64,000 nt of DNA from Nitrospirota bacterium. GTDB lineage: Bacteria; Nitrospirota; Nitrospiria; Nitrospirales; Nitrospiraceae. Shown piece after piece: positions 19,378 through 29,100 of this stretch. Position 1 is the stretch's first letter. Each line of letters begins with the position of its first letter. Where the stretch lies: NCBI GenBank assembly GCA_030684575.1, contig JAUXVD010000021.1:28633-92632 (forward strand). Direction: 5' to 3'. A program made the translations under genes and the position numbers. The notes beneath the pieces were generated by a model. It ran no database searches. It saw nothing but the letters and a program-made list of their open reading frames with translations, and was not told the DNA's origin.

Positions 19378-20778
19378 ATGGCATGGCAACTTCTACTGGT
19401 CGAGGATGAAGCGTCCGTTCGGGAGGCCTTCGCCCTGCGTCTCACCGGCCAGGGCTACCTCGTCCAAACGGCGGGATCGGGGGAAGACGCCCTCACCCTC
19501 CTGCGCTCCTTCGAGCCGGATATCCTGGTGTTGGATCTCGTCATGCCCAACCTCTCGGGCCTGGACGTCCTCGCCCGGGTGAAACAAACCACACCGGAGC
19601 TTCTCGTGATCGTGCTGACCGCCAGAGGAACGGTAAAGGATGCGGTCGAAGCCATGCGGCTCGGGGCCTTCGATTTTGTGGCTAAGTCCATCGACATGGA
19701 CGATCTCCACCACACCCTGCGCCGCGCAACGGATCTGCTCACGCTGCGCCGGCAGGTCCAACTGCACACCAGTCAGGATGCAAAGGGCTATGCGATCGAT
19801 CGCATCATCGCAAACAGTCCCGCCATGCAGACGTTTATGCAGCAGGTTCGGGAATTGGCCAAGAGCGATCGCGTGACGGTCCTGCTCCAAGGCGAGACCG
19901 GGACCGGCAAGCAGTACATGGGCCGCGTGATCCATTTCAACAGTCCACGGGCAGACAAGCCCTGCATGGAAGTGGATTGCCCCTCTATCCCGCGCGAACT
20001 GTTCGAGAGCGAATTGTTCGGCCATGAGAAGGGATCGTTTACGGGGGCTGCAGGACGAAAATGCGGACTGCTCGAACTGGCCGATGGCGGGACGGTCCTC
20101 TTCGATGAAATCGGCGACTTGCCGCTCCCCCTGCAGGCGAAGCTCTTACGGGTGATCGAAGAGCGGACGTTGCGTCGCGTCGGAGGCGCGGCCACGATCC
20201 CTGTGGATGTCCGTTTCATGGCCGCGACGAATCGTGATCTCAAAGAGGCGGTCGCGAAGGGCGAGTTTCGCGAGGATCTCTACTATCGGCTCAACGTCGT
20301 GACGCTCACCGTCCCGCCGCTCCGCGAACGAGGCGACGAGATCATTCCTCTCGCCGAGCAGTTTCTCATTCGTTCTGCGGTGGCGCTCAAGAAGCCGGTC
20401 CGCACATTGGGCGCGAGCGCACAGGCCCTCTTGCGCCAATACCGCTTCCCCGGCAATATCCGTGAGTTGAGCAATCTCATGGAACGGGCCGTCCTGTTCT
20501 GCCAAGGCTCAACCCTCGAAGCCGCCAACTTTCCCTCCGATGTCCATAGCGGAAGCCTGCCATCGGTCCCAGCAGCGCAGACACATCCGATTCCTGCATC
20601 GGATGCGTCCGATCCCACCGCCGTCCAGATCTCCTTTCGAGTCGGAGAGCAATCGCTGAACGATCTTGAAGATCGGATCATCGCCGAGGTGCTGCAGCGG
20701 TCAGACGGCAACAAGACCCTAGCCGCCAAACATCTCGGCATCACGCGCTGGATGCTGGACCGGCGGCGCAAACCGTAA
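19378..20778 (+). CDS. NtrC-family sigma-54 response regulator
   Basis: A 466-residue regulator. The receiver domain has D53 (VLDLVMP) as the phospho-acceptor. The AAA+ domain has Walker A GETGTGKQ (about 172-179), ESELFGHEKGSFTGA with GSFTGA at 219-224 (the sigma-54 contact loop, Ser for the first Ala), Walker B GGTVLFDEIGDLPL and the arginine-finger region RFMAATNRDL. The Fis-type HTH at the extreme C-terminus is DGNKTLAAKHLGITRWMLDR. It is paired with the upstream kinase. It is the natural candidate activator for the four sigma-54 type promoters in this window, but that link is inferred from proximity and shared sites. Confidence 0.93.
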   Translation: MAWQLLLVEDEASVREAFALRLTGQGYLVQTAGSGEDALTLLRSFEPDILVLDLVMPNLSGLDVLARVKQTTPELLVIVLTARGTVKDAVEAMRLGAFDFVAKSIDMDDLHHTLRRATDLLTLRRQVQLHTSQDAKGYAIDRIIANSPAMQTFMQQVRELAKSDRVTVLLQGETGTGKQYMGRVIHFNSPRADKPCMEVDCPSIPRELFESELFGHEKGSFTGAAGRKCGLLELADGGTVLFDEIGDLPLPLQAKLLRVIEERTLRRVGGAATIPVDVRFMAATNRDLKEAVAKGEFREDLYYRLNVVTLTVPPLRERGDEIIPLAEQFLIRSAVALKKPVRTLGASAQALLRQYRFPGNIRELSNLMERAVLFCQGSTLEAANFPSDVHSGSLPSVPAAQTHPIPASDASDPTAVQISFRVGEQSLNDLEDRIIAEVLQRSDGNKTLAAKHLGITRWMLDRRRKP

Positions 20779-20870
20779 ATCCTCCACCTACGGCCCCTCC
20801 TCCCTCTTGTCTGGCGTCCCAGCCCCCTGCTCTCCACCCACGCCTCAGGGCATCTGTACGACAACGGTGA

Positions 20871-20910
20871 GTGCGGCCATGCACGATCGTTGGGCACACC
20901 GTGCATGCAC
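20871..20910 (+). promoter_or_regulatory. Enhancer-like inverted repeats upstream of the pseudo-phosphatase operon
   Basis: GTGC-GGCCAT-GCAC lies at 20871-20884 and the palindrome GTGCATGCAC at 20901-20910. CATGCACG (20878) and CGTGCATG (20900) also form a perfect pair of arms. The second site starts 144 bp before the -24 GG, the distance seen at the dab promoters. Confidence 0.55.
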
Positions 20911-21043
20911 ACACGGTTTCACCGACGGAACACGAGCTCTCCGCTCCAGCTCTTTTCAGTGGGTGGGAGGCCCACGGGAAGATTCGTGAGTCGCGGTGCG
21001 GAGTTACTCTCTTCTCCGCATGGGGAACCCTCGTGCAGGAGCG

Positions 21044-21059
21044 CGGAACTCTATTTGCA
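21044..21059 (+). promoter_or_regulatory. Sigma-54 type promoter of the pseudo-phosphatase operon
   Basis: CGGAACTCTATTTGCA has GG at 21045-21046, ten bases, then GC at 21057-21058, with TTTGCA at the -12 end. Transcription would start near 21070, giving a leader of about 23 nt before the ATG at 21093. Confidence 0.6.
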
Positions 21060-21092
21060 ATAGCTTCAGGAGACAACCAGGGAGCGAGACCC

Positions 21093-22097
21093 ATGAAGAC
21101 TCTGTCCTTCGTCATCGTCCTGCTTCTGACCAGTGCGTCTGCCTGGGCGGCAATGGTGCAACCCGTTCCCGCGACAAGCTCAACGTCGTCGGAACAGATT
21201 GTGCCCGATCATGTGATTCTGTTTGTGCTGGAAGGAGTCGATCAGCCGGCGCTCACGGCGGGGCCGATGCCGGTCCTGAAGCGCCTTGTACAGGATGGGG
21301 CCGTGACATGGTCGGCCGCAACGAGTACGCCTCCGCTTCGCCTCCCGGCCATGGCCTCCCTGCTCACGGGGCTACCGGTCGAGAAGCACGGCATCACATG
21401 GAACACCTTCGAATTCAGCCGAGGCTATCCTCGCCCCCCCACGATCTTCGACTATCTCGACCTCAGCGGCGGGCGGGACAGCGCCATCTTCCTGATGGAC
21501 GAATCGCTCTACCAGCTCGCGAAACCGGAACCCTATACGGATTATCAGCTGTGCGGGCCGCTCAAGCCGGAATGCAGTCCGGAGCGGCTCGTGTCCTATA
21601 TCAAGCAGTATTTCAAGAAGGCGACGAGCGGCCATGGATATGGGCATGCGATTCTGGCGCTGCCGCATCTCCTCGTGGTGCATCTGCCGGATGGAGGGCG
21701 CGCCGGCGTCGAGCGAGGCTGGACCTCGAAGAACTATCGCACAGCGCTCCAGTCGGTGGATCGGGCGATGGGGTCAGTGCTGGAGATCTTCAAAGAGCAT
21801 GGATTGCTCACGCGCACCACGGTGTTTGTCACGTCTTTGAGTGGGACCGGCGCGACGAAACCAACAGCGGCAGAAGCGCAGACCACACCCGTCTCATCGC
21901 TCGTCCCCTGGATTGCCTCCGGTGTCGGGATTAAGACCGGACATGCGATTCGTCAGCCCGTCTCCATTGTAGATACCGGCGCAACAGTGCTGCGGGCGTT
22001 TCGAGTTGAGACGCATACCGAGTGGGACAGCCGTGTGGTCGAGGAGATCTTTCGCGACGCCGGCGCCATATCCGCTATTCCGACGAAGGGACGGTGA
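21093..22097 (+). CDS. Secreted alkaline-phosphatase-fold protein, probably inactive
   Basis: A 334-residue exported protein (signal peptide MKTLSFVIVLLLTSASAWAA) that follows the type I phosphodiesterase/nucleotide pyrophosphatase pattern. VILFVLEGVD matches the first metal-site strand, PPLRLPAMASLLTGLPVEKHGI the nucleophile helix, SVDRAMGSV the middle helix and VFVTSLSG the second metal strand. The key residues differ: E47 replaces the usual Asp, R83 sits where the Thr nucleophile is expected, and LSG replaces DHG. It is therefore probably a non-catalytic or binding homologue. The start at 21093 follows GGGAG and gives the signal peptide; an upstream in-frame start would run through the promoter. 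Confidence 0.75.
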   Translation: MKTLSFVIVLLLTSASAWAAMVQPVPATSSTSSEQIVPDHVILFVLEGVDQPALTAGPMPVLKRLVQDGAVTWSAATSTPPLRLPAMASLLTGLPVEKHGITWNTFEFSRGYPRPPTIFDYLDLSGGRDSAIFLMDESLYQLAKPEPYTDYQLCGPLKPECSPERLVSYIKQYFKKATSGHGYGHAILALPHLLVVHLPDGGRAGVERGWTSKNYRTALQSVDRAMGSVLEIFKEHGLLTRTTVFVTSLSGTGATKPTAAEAQTTPVSSLVPWIASGVGIKTGHAIRQPVSIVDTGATVLRAFRVETHTEWDSRVVEEIFRDAGAISAIPTKGR

Positions 22098-22103
22098 TTG
22101 CGC

Positions 22104-22565
22104 ATGACCTCTGCCGACTACAAGCCGCGCCTTACTACGCAGATCTGGCGCATAATCCTGGGTTGCGCCTCTGTCGCATGGATTACGTGGGTGGGGGCCG
22201 ACGCTATCGCAGATTCGCGTGAAACGTCGGCGAAGGCCTATGCCATCACCATCGATGCCACGTCGATCGTGTCCCAAAGCTGGTGGCAGGTGCCGGGCGT
22301 GACTCCCTCGATTTGGACCTCCGATCCAGAGACGTCCGATGCCTATCGGACATCGGAGCCTCGCGATCTTCAGTTGAAGCCGGGCCAATATAAATTCATC
22401 AGCTTCACGTTCGACTTTCCCTTTGAGGTGACGCCGGAGGGAGCCGTGGCATATGCACCGACACTCGATCAATGCGTGGAGGGACGTGGCACACACACCT
22501 TGATCGTGCGATGCAAGCGGACCTATCCGCATGGGGGACAGCCGGAGTATTCCTTCGCTCCATGA
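22104..22565 (+). CDS. Exported protein of unknown function
   Basis: A 153-residue protein with an N-terminal hydrophobic segment (IWRIILGCASVAWITWVGADAIA) and a mature part rich in beta-strand-like sequence (YAITIDATSIV, YKFISFTFDFPFEV). Two cysteines near the end (QCVEG and VRCKRT) could form a disulfide. The start could also be a TTG at 22098. It lies 6 bp after the pseudo-phosphatase gene and is probably co-transcribed with it. I do not recognise the family. Confidence 0.65.
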   Translation: MTSADYKPRLTTQIWRIILGCASVAWITWVGADAIADSRETSAKAYAITIDATSIVSQSWWQVPGVTPSIWTSDPETSDAYRTSEPRDLQLKPGQYKFISFTFDFPFEVTPEGAVAYAPTLDQCVEGRGTHTLIVRCKRTYPHGGQPEYSFAP

Positions 22566-22585
22566 ACCAGGAACAGAGAGGCACT

Positions 22586-24964
22586 ATGGGAACGCAACAT
22601 CGTTTGACGAAGTGGTTGTTCGTGATGCTGGCGCTGGCCGGGTCGGCACTGGCTCACGATAGAGCGGCTGCCGCCGGGACTAAGCCGGCAACACCCGCAC
22701 AAAACGGCCCGGCTCGCATCGTGTCGCAATATGGTGCGGCGCTCGCCGCGAGCCGGGTGACAGAGTGGGCTGCACTCGATTTGGGTTGCTTGACGCTCAG
22801 GCGCCAACGAGGCCTATCCGAACAGACCGACAGGGCCTGCTGGGACGGCACGCTGAAGGTCCATCGGGAATTGGTCCAGGATCATCCGGAAACCGGAATC
22901 TTCGAGTCGGTGGGGCGGGGGGTTGGGTTCGGCTTGCTGTCCGAAACACATCGCCATGCCGATTACTGGAAGGACTATATGCCGGCGGTCGCCGTCTCCC
23001 CTGCCGTAATCGGCAGCGAGGAGGGAGCAGGTCCCGCCCTTGAAGTCCTCACCGTCTCACCCACCAGACCCTTCGCCTTGAAAAATCTCACAGGGAAAGA
23101 TCCGGTGGGGGTTTCCGGCCATACCGTCGAGATCAGGGTATCCTATCCGGATCCTCTGACGGCTCCTCTCGCGTTGCGCCCAGGAGAGGTATGGTGGGCC
23201 AGCGGCGTCCTGCGCCGATACGGTCCGGTCAAAGAAATGACGGTCCGATTCGTGGTGGTTTCAGGATTGCGAAAGCTGGGCTATCCGGTCGATCAGGCCG
23301 TCATCAATGAGGCCCTCCCCGATGCGCCGGTGCAGGTCGGCATTCATTATGGGCGTCTTCCGAAAACAAGCGATCCCGGTGGGCAGCAGAACGAAGAGGT
23401 CAAGAATCGCTTAGGGGCCGGCGGGCTCGTCCTGGGTTCCGCTCGCTGGTGGGACCTGAAGGACGCGCGACCGATCTTTGCCACCGCGCTGGCACGCGCC
23501 AAACAGATGCCACGCTCCGTTGAACGGACCAGGCTTCTGACTCGGCTGACCTTGATCGATTCAGACGATCCGGCCTTGCACAGGGTCATCGCCGACGACA
23601 AGTTTCGGACTTTTATCTTAGAAGGTCTGGCAAAAAGTGAAATCTCTGGACCGGATAGTACGGTGACGGAGAAGCTGGCAGAATTGTATTGGAACTTTCA
23701 GGCGCAGAGTTGGCGCCAGGAGCTCACGGAAGTCGCAAAGGGGCACTCTCACGCAGCGGAGGCGTTCTACCAGGCCATCGATTCCCTTGAGCATGTCACG
23801 AGCGGCGGACGGGCGACTCCCGAAGAACGGAGGCAACTCGGCGCACTCTCTCGATGGAACAACGATGCGACCACCGCGCTGACGGTGCATGAAGCACTGC
23901 TGAACGACATCGCCCCGGAAGGACCTCTTCATGGCCGGCTGTTATCCGAACTCGCCTGGGACCGGATTCAGTGGCTCTCCTGGGAGCGCCGATACGGGCA
24001 TCCCTGGCTGGACCAGGCCCGCCAAGAGGCCGAGCAGGCGTTGAGCCAGGTCGAGACTCCCGTCGATAAACTCGTGGCCGCATATGCGTTGGTTCTGGTG
24101 GAGGCCCTGCGGGTGCCGCGCGAGCCGGCGCGCCTCCAGGAACGACTGCGCACCGTGAAGACCTGGCACGATCGCGTGACCGGCGTTGCCGGCCTGTGGC
24201 CCCATCTCATCGGGAACGACATGGTGAAGGCCTTGGTGCCTGGCGGTACCGAAGTGATGCTGCCCATGACGGATCGTGCCGCCGACGTGCTCGATGTCGA
24301 AATCCATTCCCAACCGCCGCAGCAGGATATTGTGTGGCAGTGGAACTTCGACCAGGATGTTCCCCAGGCACTGCCCGTGGGATTCGTGGCGGTGAGTACG
24401 CCTGGAGCGAAGCCCTCTGGCTGGCATGTGCTCCCGGACGGCCAGATCCCCACGCCCGGGAAACTGGTCGTCCAGGATCTCCCATGCGGGACAAGCGATT
24501 GCGCCCATCTGCTGCTGGCCGATCGCATCCGCACCACCTATCCTGACATCGCGGTACAGGTCCAGGTTCTGTCGGCAGACGGCAGTGGCGAAGCCGGAAT
24601 CGCACTAGCTGTGCGCGACAACCGGAATTTCTATGCCGTCACGCTCAATCCCTCGACAGGCAGGCTGACCACGAGGCGCGTGGCCGACGGCCGCACGACG
24701 GTGCTGGGGGACATCCCGGTCAAGCTGACCCAACGTCCGTGGCATAGCCTGCGAGTTCAACGAATCAATTTCATTCACCTGGATCGCGGACGCCTGAGTG
24801 TATTTATCGACGGAGCCCAGGTCGCCGCAGTGGCGGACGAGTGGATCACGGGGGACGGGTCGATCGGGCTGATCACGTTCGGCCGAACCGCGGCACAGTT
24901 CGACGGGCTCCACCTGCTCGATCTCGTGTCGAATCGCACGCTGTCTGGCCCCGCAGCCTATTGA
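22586..24964 (+). CDS. Large secreted protein with C-terminal LamG/DUF1080-like domain
   Basis: A 792-residue exported protein (signal peptide around WLFVMLALAGSALA). Residues about 30-560 form a helical region of unknown function that is paralogous to the truncated gene at 62298. Both share VSY-DPLTAPL, a Trp-containing strand, a VVxSGLxKxG block and a later ALSRWN / LAWDRI helical section. The last 200 residues (from about 590, IVWQWNFDQDVPQALP) look like a concanavalin-type LamG/DUF1080 fold: GIALAVRDNRNFYAVTL, PWHSLRVQR, LSVFIDGAQVAAV and DGSIGLITFG. The start used follows GAGAGG; an in-frame ATG at 22562 overlaps the previous stop. It may bind a glycan or another envelope component. Confidence 0.7.
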   Translation: MGTQHRLTKWLFVMLALAGSALAHDRAAAAGTKPATPAQNGPARIVSQYGAALAASRVTEWAALDLGCLTLRRQRGLSEQTDRACWDGTLKVHRELVQDHPETGIFESVGRGVGFGLLSETHRHADYWKDYMPAVAVSPAVIGSEEGAGPALEVLTVSPTRPFALKNLTGKDPVGVSGHTVEIRVSYPDPLTAPLALRPGEVWWASGVLRRYGPVKEMTVRFVVVSGLRKLGYPVDQAVINEALPDAPVQVGIHYGRLPKTSDPGGQQNEEVKNRLGAGGLVLGSARWWDLKDARPIFATALARAKQMPRSVERTRLLTRLTLIDSDDPALHRVIADDKFRTFILEGLAKSEISGPDSTVTEKLAELYWNFQAQSWRQELTEVAKGHSHAAEAFYQAIDSLEHVTSGGRATPEERRQLGALSRWNNDATTALTVHEALLNDIAPEGPLHGRLLSELAWDRIQWLSWERRYGHPWLDQARQEAEQALSQVETPVDKLVAAYALVLVEALRVPREPARLQERLRTVKTWHDRVTGVAGLWPHLIGNDMVKALVPGGTEVMLPMTDRAADVLDVEIHSQPPQQDIVWQWNFDQDVPQALPVGFVAVSTPGAKPSGWHVLPDGQIPTPGKLVVQDLPCGTSDCAHLLLADRIRTTYPDIAVQVQVLSADGSGEAGIALAVRDNRNFYAVTLNPSTGRLTTRRVADGRTTVLGDIPVKLTQRPWHSLRVQRINFIHLDRGRLSVFIDGAQVAAVADEWITGDGSIGLITFGRTAAQFDGLHLLDLVSNRTLSGPAAY

Positions 24965-24991
24965 ACGGGCCCTTGTGGCCGGAGGACTCCT

Positions 24992-25789
24992 GTGCAACAT
25001 CTTCGCGACCTCGAAGACCAAAGCGTCTATGTGATCCGTGAGTCCTACAAACACTTCGACAACCTCGCCATGCTCTGGTCGATGGGCAAGGACTCGACCG
25101 TGCTGCTCTGGCTTGCACGCAAGGCCTTCTTCGGGCATGTGCCGTTTCCACTGGTACATATCGATACGGGTTACGAGATGCCGGAATTGATCGACTATCG
25201 GGACCGGCTCTGCCGAGAGTGGGGGCTCAATCTGGTCGTCGGCCAGAACAAGGAGGCCTTGGCGGAAGGTATGAACCACACGGTCGGACGCGTAAGCTGT
25301 TGCTCGGCCCTCAAGATCGAGGCGCTCAAACAGACCATCGCCACACATGGGTGGACGGCCGTCATTCTCGGCATTCGCGCGGACGAGGAAGGCACGCGGG
25401 CGAAAGAGCGCTACTTCTCGCTCCGGGACAAACATGGAGAATGGGATTTCCGCGACCAGCCTCCGGAACTGTGGGATCAGTACAAGACAACGTTTCCCGC
25501 CGGTTCTCATGTACGCGTGCATCCGCTGCTGGATTGGACCGAACTCAACATTTGGGAGTACATCGAGCTGGAGCAGATTCCCCTGCCGAACCTGTACTTC
25601 GACCGGGGCAACGGCACCCGTTATCGGAGCCTCGGTTGCGTGCCTTGCACGGGAACTGTCAACTCCTGTGCGAACACGATTCCACAAATCATCACGGAGT
25701 TGCGGACCACGACGACCGCTGAACGCGCCGGTCGGGCACAAGACGAAGGCCGCGGCATGGAAACCCTCCGCAAACTCGGACATATGTAA
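24992..25789 (+). CDS. cysD: CysD-like PP-loop ATPase with a CC...CxxC motif
   Basis: A 265-residue protein starting at GTG after GGAGGACTCCT. It is most like sulfate adenylyltransferase subunit 2: [20 protein letters not shown] (PP-loop), [52 protein letters not shown] and the C-terminal [13 protein letters not shown]. It is shorter than CysD (about 300) and no CysN gene is nearby. It also carries C103-C104 and C216-x-x-C219 (GCVPCTG), the pattern that binds a 4Fe-4S cluster in APS reductases. It could be an ATP sulfurylase subunit, an APS-reductase relative or another sulfur-activation enzyme. The DNA-binding regions of known regulators are absent. Confidence 0.7.
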   Translation: MQHLRDLEDQSVYVIRESYKHFDNLAMLWSMGKDSTVLLWLARKAFFGHVPFPLVHIDTGYEMPELIDYRDRLCREWGLNLVVGQNKEALAEGMNHTVGRVSCCSALKIEALKQTIATHGWTAVILGIRADEEGTRAKERYFSLRDKHGEWDFRDQPPELWDQYKTTFPAGSHVRVHPLLDWTELNIWEYIELEQIPLPNLYFDRGNGTRYRSLGCVPCTGTVNSCANTIPQIITELRTTTTAERAGRAQDEGRGMETLRKLGHM

Positions 25790-25885
25790 CCACTCACGAC
25801 TCGCGCAGCCTGCTCCCTCTCCAACTTCCCCCTCCCCCAATCTGCAACCCTTCTACGCACGGCGGCATGCGATGGCTACGGCCAC

Positions 25886-25917
25886 GTGCAGGCATGCACG
25901 AGCGTGTGTCTGCGCAC
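25886..25917 (+). promoter_or_regulatory. Tandem enhancer-like inverted repeats upstream of dabA2
   Basis: GTGC-AGGCAT-GCAC at 25886-25899 is followed by GTGT-CTGC-GCAC (one mismatch) at 25906-25917. They begin 144 and 124 bp before the -24 GG, matching the dabB layout (143 and 124) almost exactly. Confidence 0.6.
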
Positions 25918-26028
25918 TTATATTTGAGGGCAGGATCTGCTTGCGCTGGCCGTTCGACGACCCTGGTAGATCGGTTTCTCCTTATTCACGAAGCGGTTGC
26001 GCACCCTCATTGAAGGAAGACCACGTCG

Positions 26029-26044
26029 CGGCCCTCTTCTTGCT
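26029..26044 (+). promoter_or_regulatory. Sigma-54 promoter of dabA2
   Basis: CGGCCCTCTTCTTGCT has GG at 26030-26031, ten bases, then GC at 26042-26043. It differs at two of 16 positions from the element before dabB. Predicted start of transcription is near 26055. Confidence 0.7.
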
Positions 26045-26109
26045 GTATGTAGAGGGACAAGGGACAGAAGGGAATGGTGAACAGCATGACACAGGCGAAG
26101 GAGAAGCCG

Positions 26110-29100
26110 ATGCCCTATACCGACGTGCAGCGAATGGAGCTGCGCTCCTATGCCAACCTCGCAGGCGAGGTGGTGGCGCGTCTCTGGCCGATGCGGACCT
26201 TCATCTCAAGAAATCCGCTGCAGGGACTTGAGTCGCTTAGTTTCGACAAGGCCGTGAGCCGGGGAGAAGAGCTCTTCAGCGGGCGGGGGTATTTATCCTC
26301 TGAGGCCTATCGCGACGCGTTTCGAAGCGGGCGTATCCAACAGCGGCATCTGGATGAGGTCTTACGGTCGCTCGACTCCGGGAAAGAAATTGTCTTCGGC
26401 GATCGCAGGCTTTCCCACCTGGACCTTCTCCGTGCCGCGATGGTGCATGGCGTGCAGCCGTCCTCCTCCGACCGATCCGCACCGGCCGGGTCCGGATCGC
26501 CACGCGAGGACGCCACGTCCCTCGCCCAACTCACGCAGTGGATCACAGCAATCCTAAAATCCGATGTGTTGGCCGAGAGTGAGAGCCTGCGCCTCTGTGA
26601 GCCGGACGAGTGGCCCTATCGGGAAACGATGGCCACCTGGTGCGATCGGACGATCGGGACCGATCTTGATGACCAAATTAACCGCCAATTGATCAAATGG
26701 AGTGCCGCCTTCTGCGACGAGGGGGAAGCCACCTGGTCGATGCCCCGTCGCGAGGGCACATTTTTTCGTGCCTGGAAGACTGCCGCGCAGCATGACCTGA
26801 GTCTGTCCTTGCTCGGAATCGACCGGGCATCGGAAAAAATCAGCGCGTTATCAGACCGCCCCGAGGATGCGCTCCTGGAATCGCTTGAGCGACTGAAGGT
26901 CCCCACATCGGCGTGGGAGGAATATCTCTCGCGCCATGTAGCGGCATTGCCGGGATGGGCCGGATTCATTAAATGGCGTGCCGAACAAACGGCGTATCCC
27001 TGGCAAGAGGCCTATCGCATCGACTTGGTGAAATATCTCGCCGTGCGCCTGTTCTATGAGCGGGAGCTGGTGGACGTCTCCTGCCGGAACAGTTTGAACT
27101 GCTCAGGGAATATCGAGGCGATTCAGGATTATGCGCGGCGGTTTCCCCATGCAGTCTGGTTTCGCCGTACGCTCCTGAAGGGACAGCTCCCGAAGAAAGC
27201 CTCGGCGGATGCCGCGAGGCTGCAGGGCTGGTGGCGATCGTCGGATGCCCAGGCCTGGGAGGATCTCGGTCGGCGGTGGTACGGCGAGCACCGGCTTCTC
27301 CGCCTGGAAGAGGCCACCACCGACTATGCCCGCACCCTATTACGGCTGGCTGAGGCCCTCGACATCCCCACCGAGCAGATCGTCTCGATGGCGCCTGGCG
27401 ATCTCAGGACGCTCCTGCACTGGTTCCGGGCCTTTCCAGAACAGCTGCATGGCTCCAAGTGGCTGGAGGCCTATGAACGTTCGCACCAGGCCATAATCCT
27501 GCGGCAGCTGGACACGCAGGCTCACGGCGACGTCCGTCTACAGCGCCATGGGAGCCCTGTGCGTCCGCCCGCGCAGCTCGCCTTTTGTATCGATGTGCGA
27601 TCGGAAGTCTTTCGCCGGCATCTGGAGCAGCGCGGCGGCTATGAGACCTTCGGTTTTGCCGGATTCTTCGGGTTGCCTGTCGCCTATCGCGCGCTCGGCA
27701 CAGACTTTTTGACGGACCTGTGCCCGGTGCTCCTCAAACCGAAGCACATCGTTCGCGAGATCCCGCGGACCTATCAGAACGGGGCCGCGCTGCGACGGAA
27801 ATCGAGCAGCCAGATGGCCAAGGTCGGACATGACCTGCTGCAGGATCTCAAACACAACGTCGTGACGCCCTATGTCATGGTGGAAGCGATCGGATGGCTC
27901 TTCGGATTGCCGTTGTTAGGAAAGACGCTTTGTCCTCGCTGGTATCATCGAGTGGCAACCTGGCTGAAGCACTTGTTTATGCCTGAGGTGGCCACGACCT
28001 TGACGGTAGACAAACTCCCCGCCGTTGAGGCGGAAGAGATGGTCGCGGCCGAGCAACGGATAGATATTACACGATGGCTGCGTGCGAGATTCGACGTGCC
28101 GGGCCACCGGCTGACGGCTGACAGGCTTGAGGGCATCCGGCGTCAGGCTCTGGGAGAAGGCCCAGAGCTCCAGTCGGCGTCGGGCGATCTCGGTCATCTC
28201 CTGGCTCTCTCGACGACGGAGGAAGAGGCCTTGATCGAGGACCTCCGCCGTGAATGCCGGATCACGCCTCGCGGCACCGCAGCCCAGCTCGCGCGGATCG
28301 CGCAGAGAGGGTTCACGCTGACCGAACAGGCGTACTACGTGGAGACCTCGCTTCGGCTCATGGGCTTGACCTCATCCTGGTCGCGCCTCGTCATCCTGTG
28401 CGGGCATGGGAGCACCTCACAAAACAATCCCTATGAATCGGCGCTGGATTGCGGCGCCTGTGGAGGGAGCCATGGGCTTCCAAATGCACGCATGTTCGCG
28501 ATGATTGCCAACCGGCCACACGTACGCGAGCTATTGGCGAAGCGGGGCCTGTCCATCCCGGCGGACACCCATTTTCTCGCGGCCCTCCACGACACGACGA
28601 CGGATCACGTCCGGATCGCGGATCTGGAAGATGTGCCGCCGACGCACCGCAAGGAGCTGGCGCAGGTGCTGGAAGACGTGAACGAAACCGGGTCCATGGC
28701 TGCCGCTGAACGAGGGATCGCGCTGCAGGCCGCGTCCACCCGGCACGATCGTCGAAACTCGCTGCAGGACGTGCAACTCCGCAGTATGGATTGGGCGCAG
28801 GTCCGTCCTGAGTGGGGCTTGGCAAGAAACAGTCTGTTCATTATCGGGAGCCGACAGTTGACGCAGGGGGTCGATCTTGAGGGCCGATCCTTCCTGCATT
28901 CCTACGACCATCGGCCAGACCTGGACGGGAAGCTGCTGGAGATCATCATGACGGCGCCCCTGATCGTGGCGCAATGGATCAATCTGGAATATTACTTTTC
29001 AACGGTAGATCCGGAGACCTACGGCAGCGGCAGCAAGGTGTACCACAATGTGACGGGTCGTATCGGGGTGATGACGGGGGGGCAAAGCGACCTCCGGATG

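Noticed and set aside
20871..21092. N-terminal extension of the pseudo-phosphatase (GTG start at 20871)
   Set aside because: It would be translated through the enhancer repeat and promoter. The ATG at 21093 has a good ribosome site and gives a proper signal peptide.
25935..25950. GG-N10-GC match within AGGATCTGCTTGCGCT before dabA2
   Set aside because: The -24 side lacks GGC and the -12 side is off consensus. The element at 26029 is clearly stronger and better placed.
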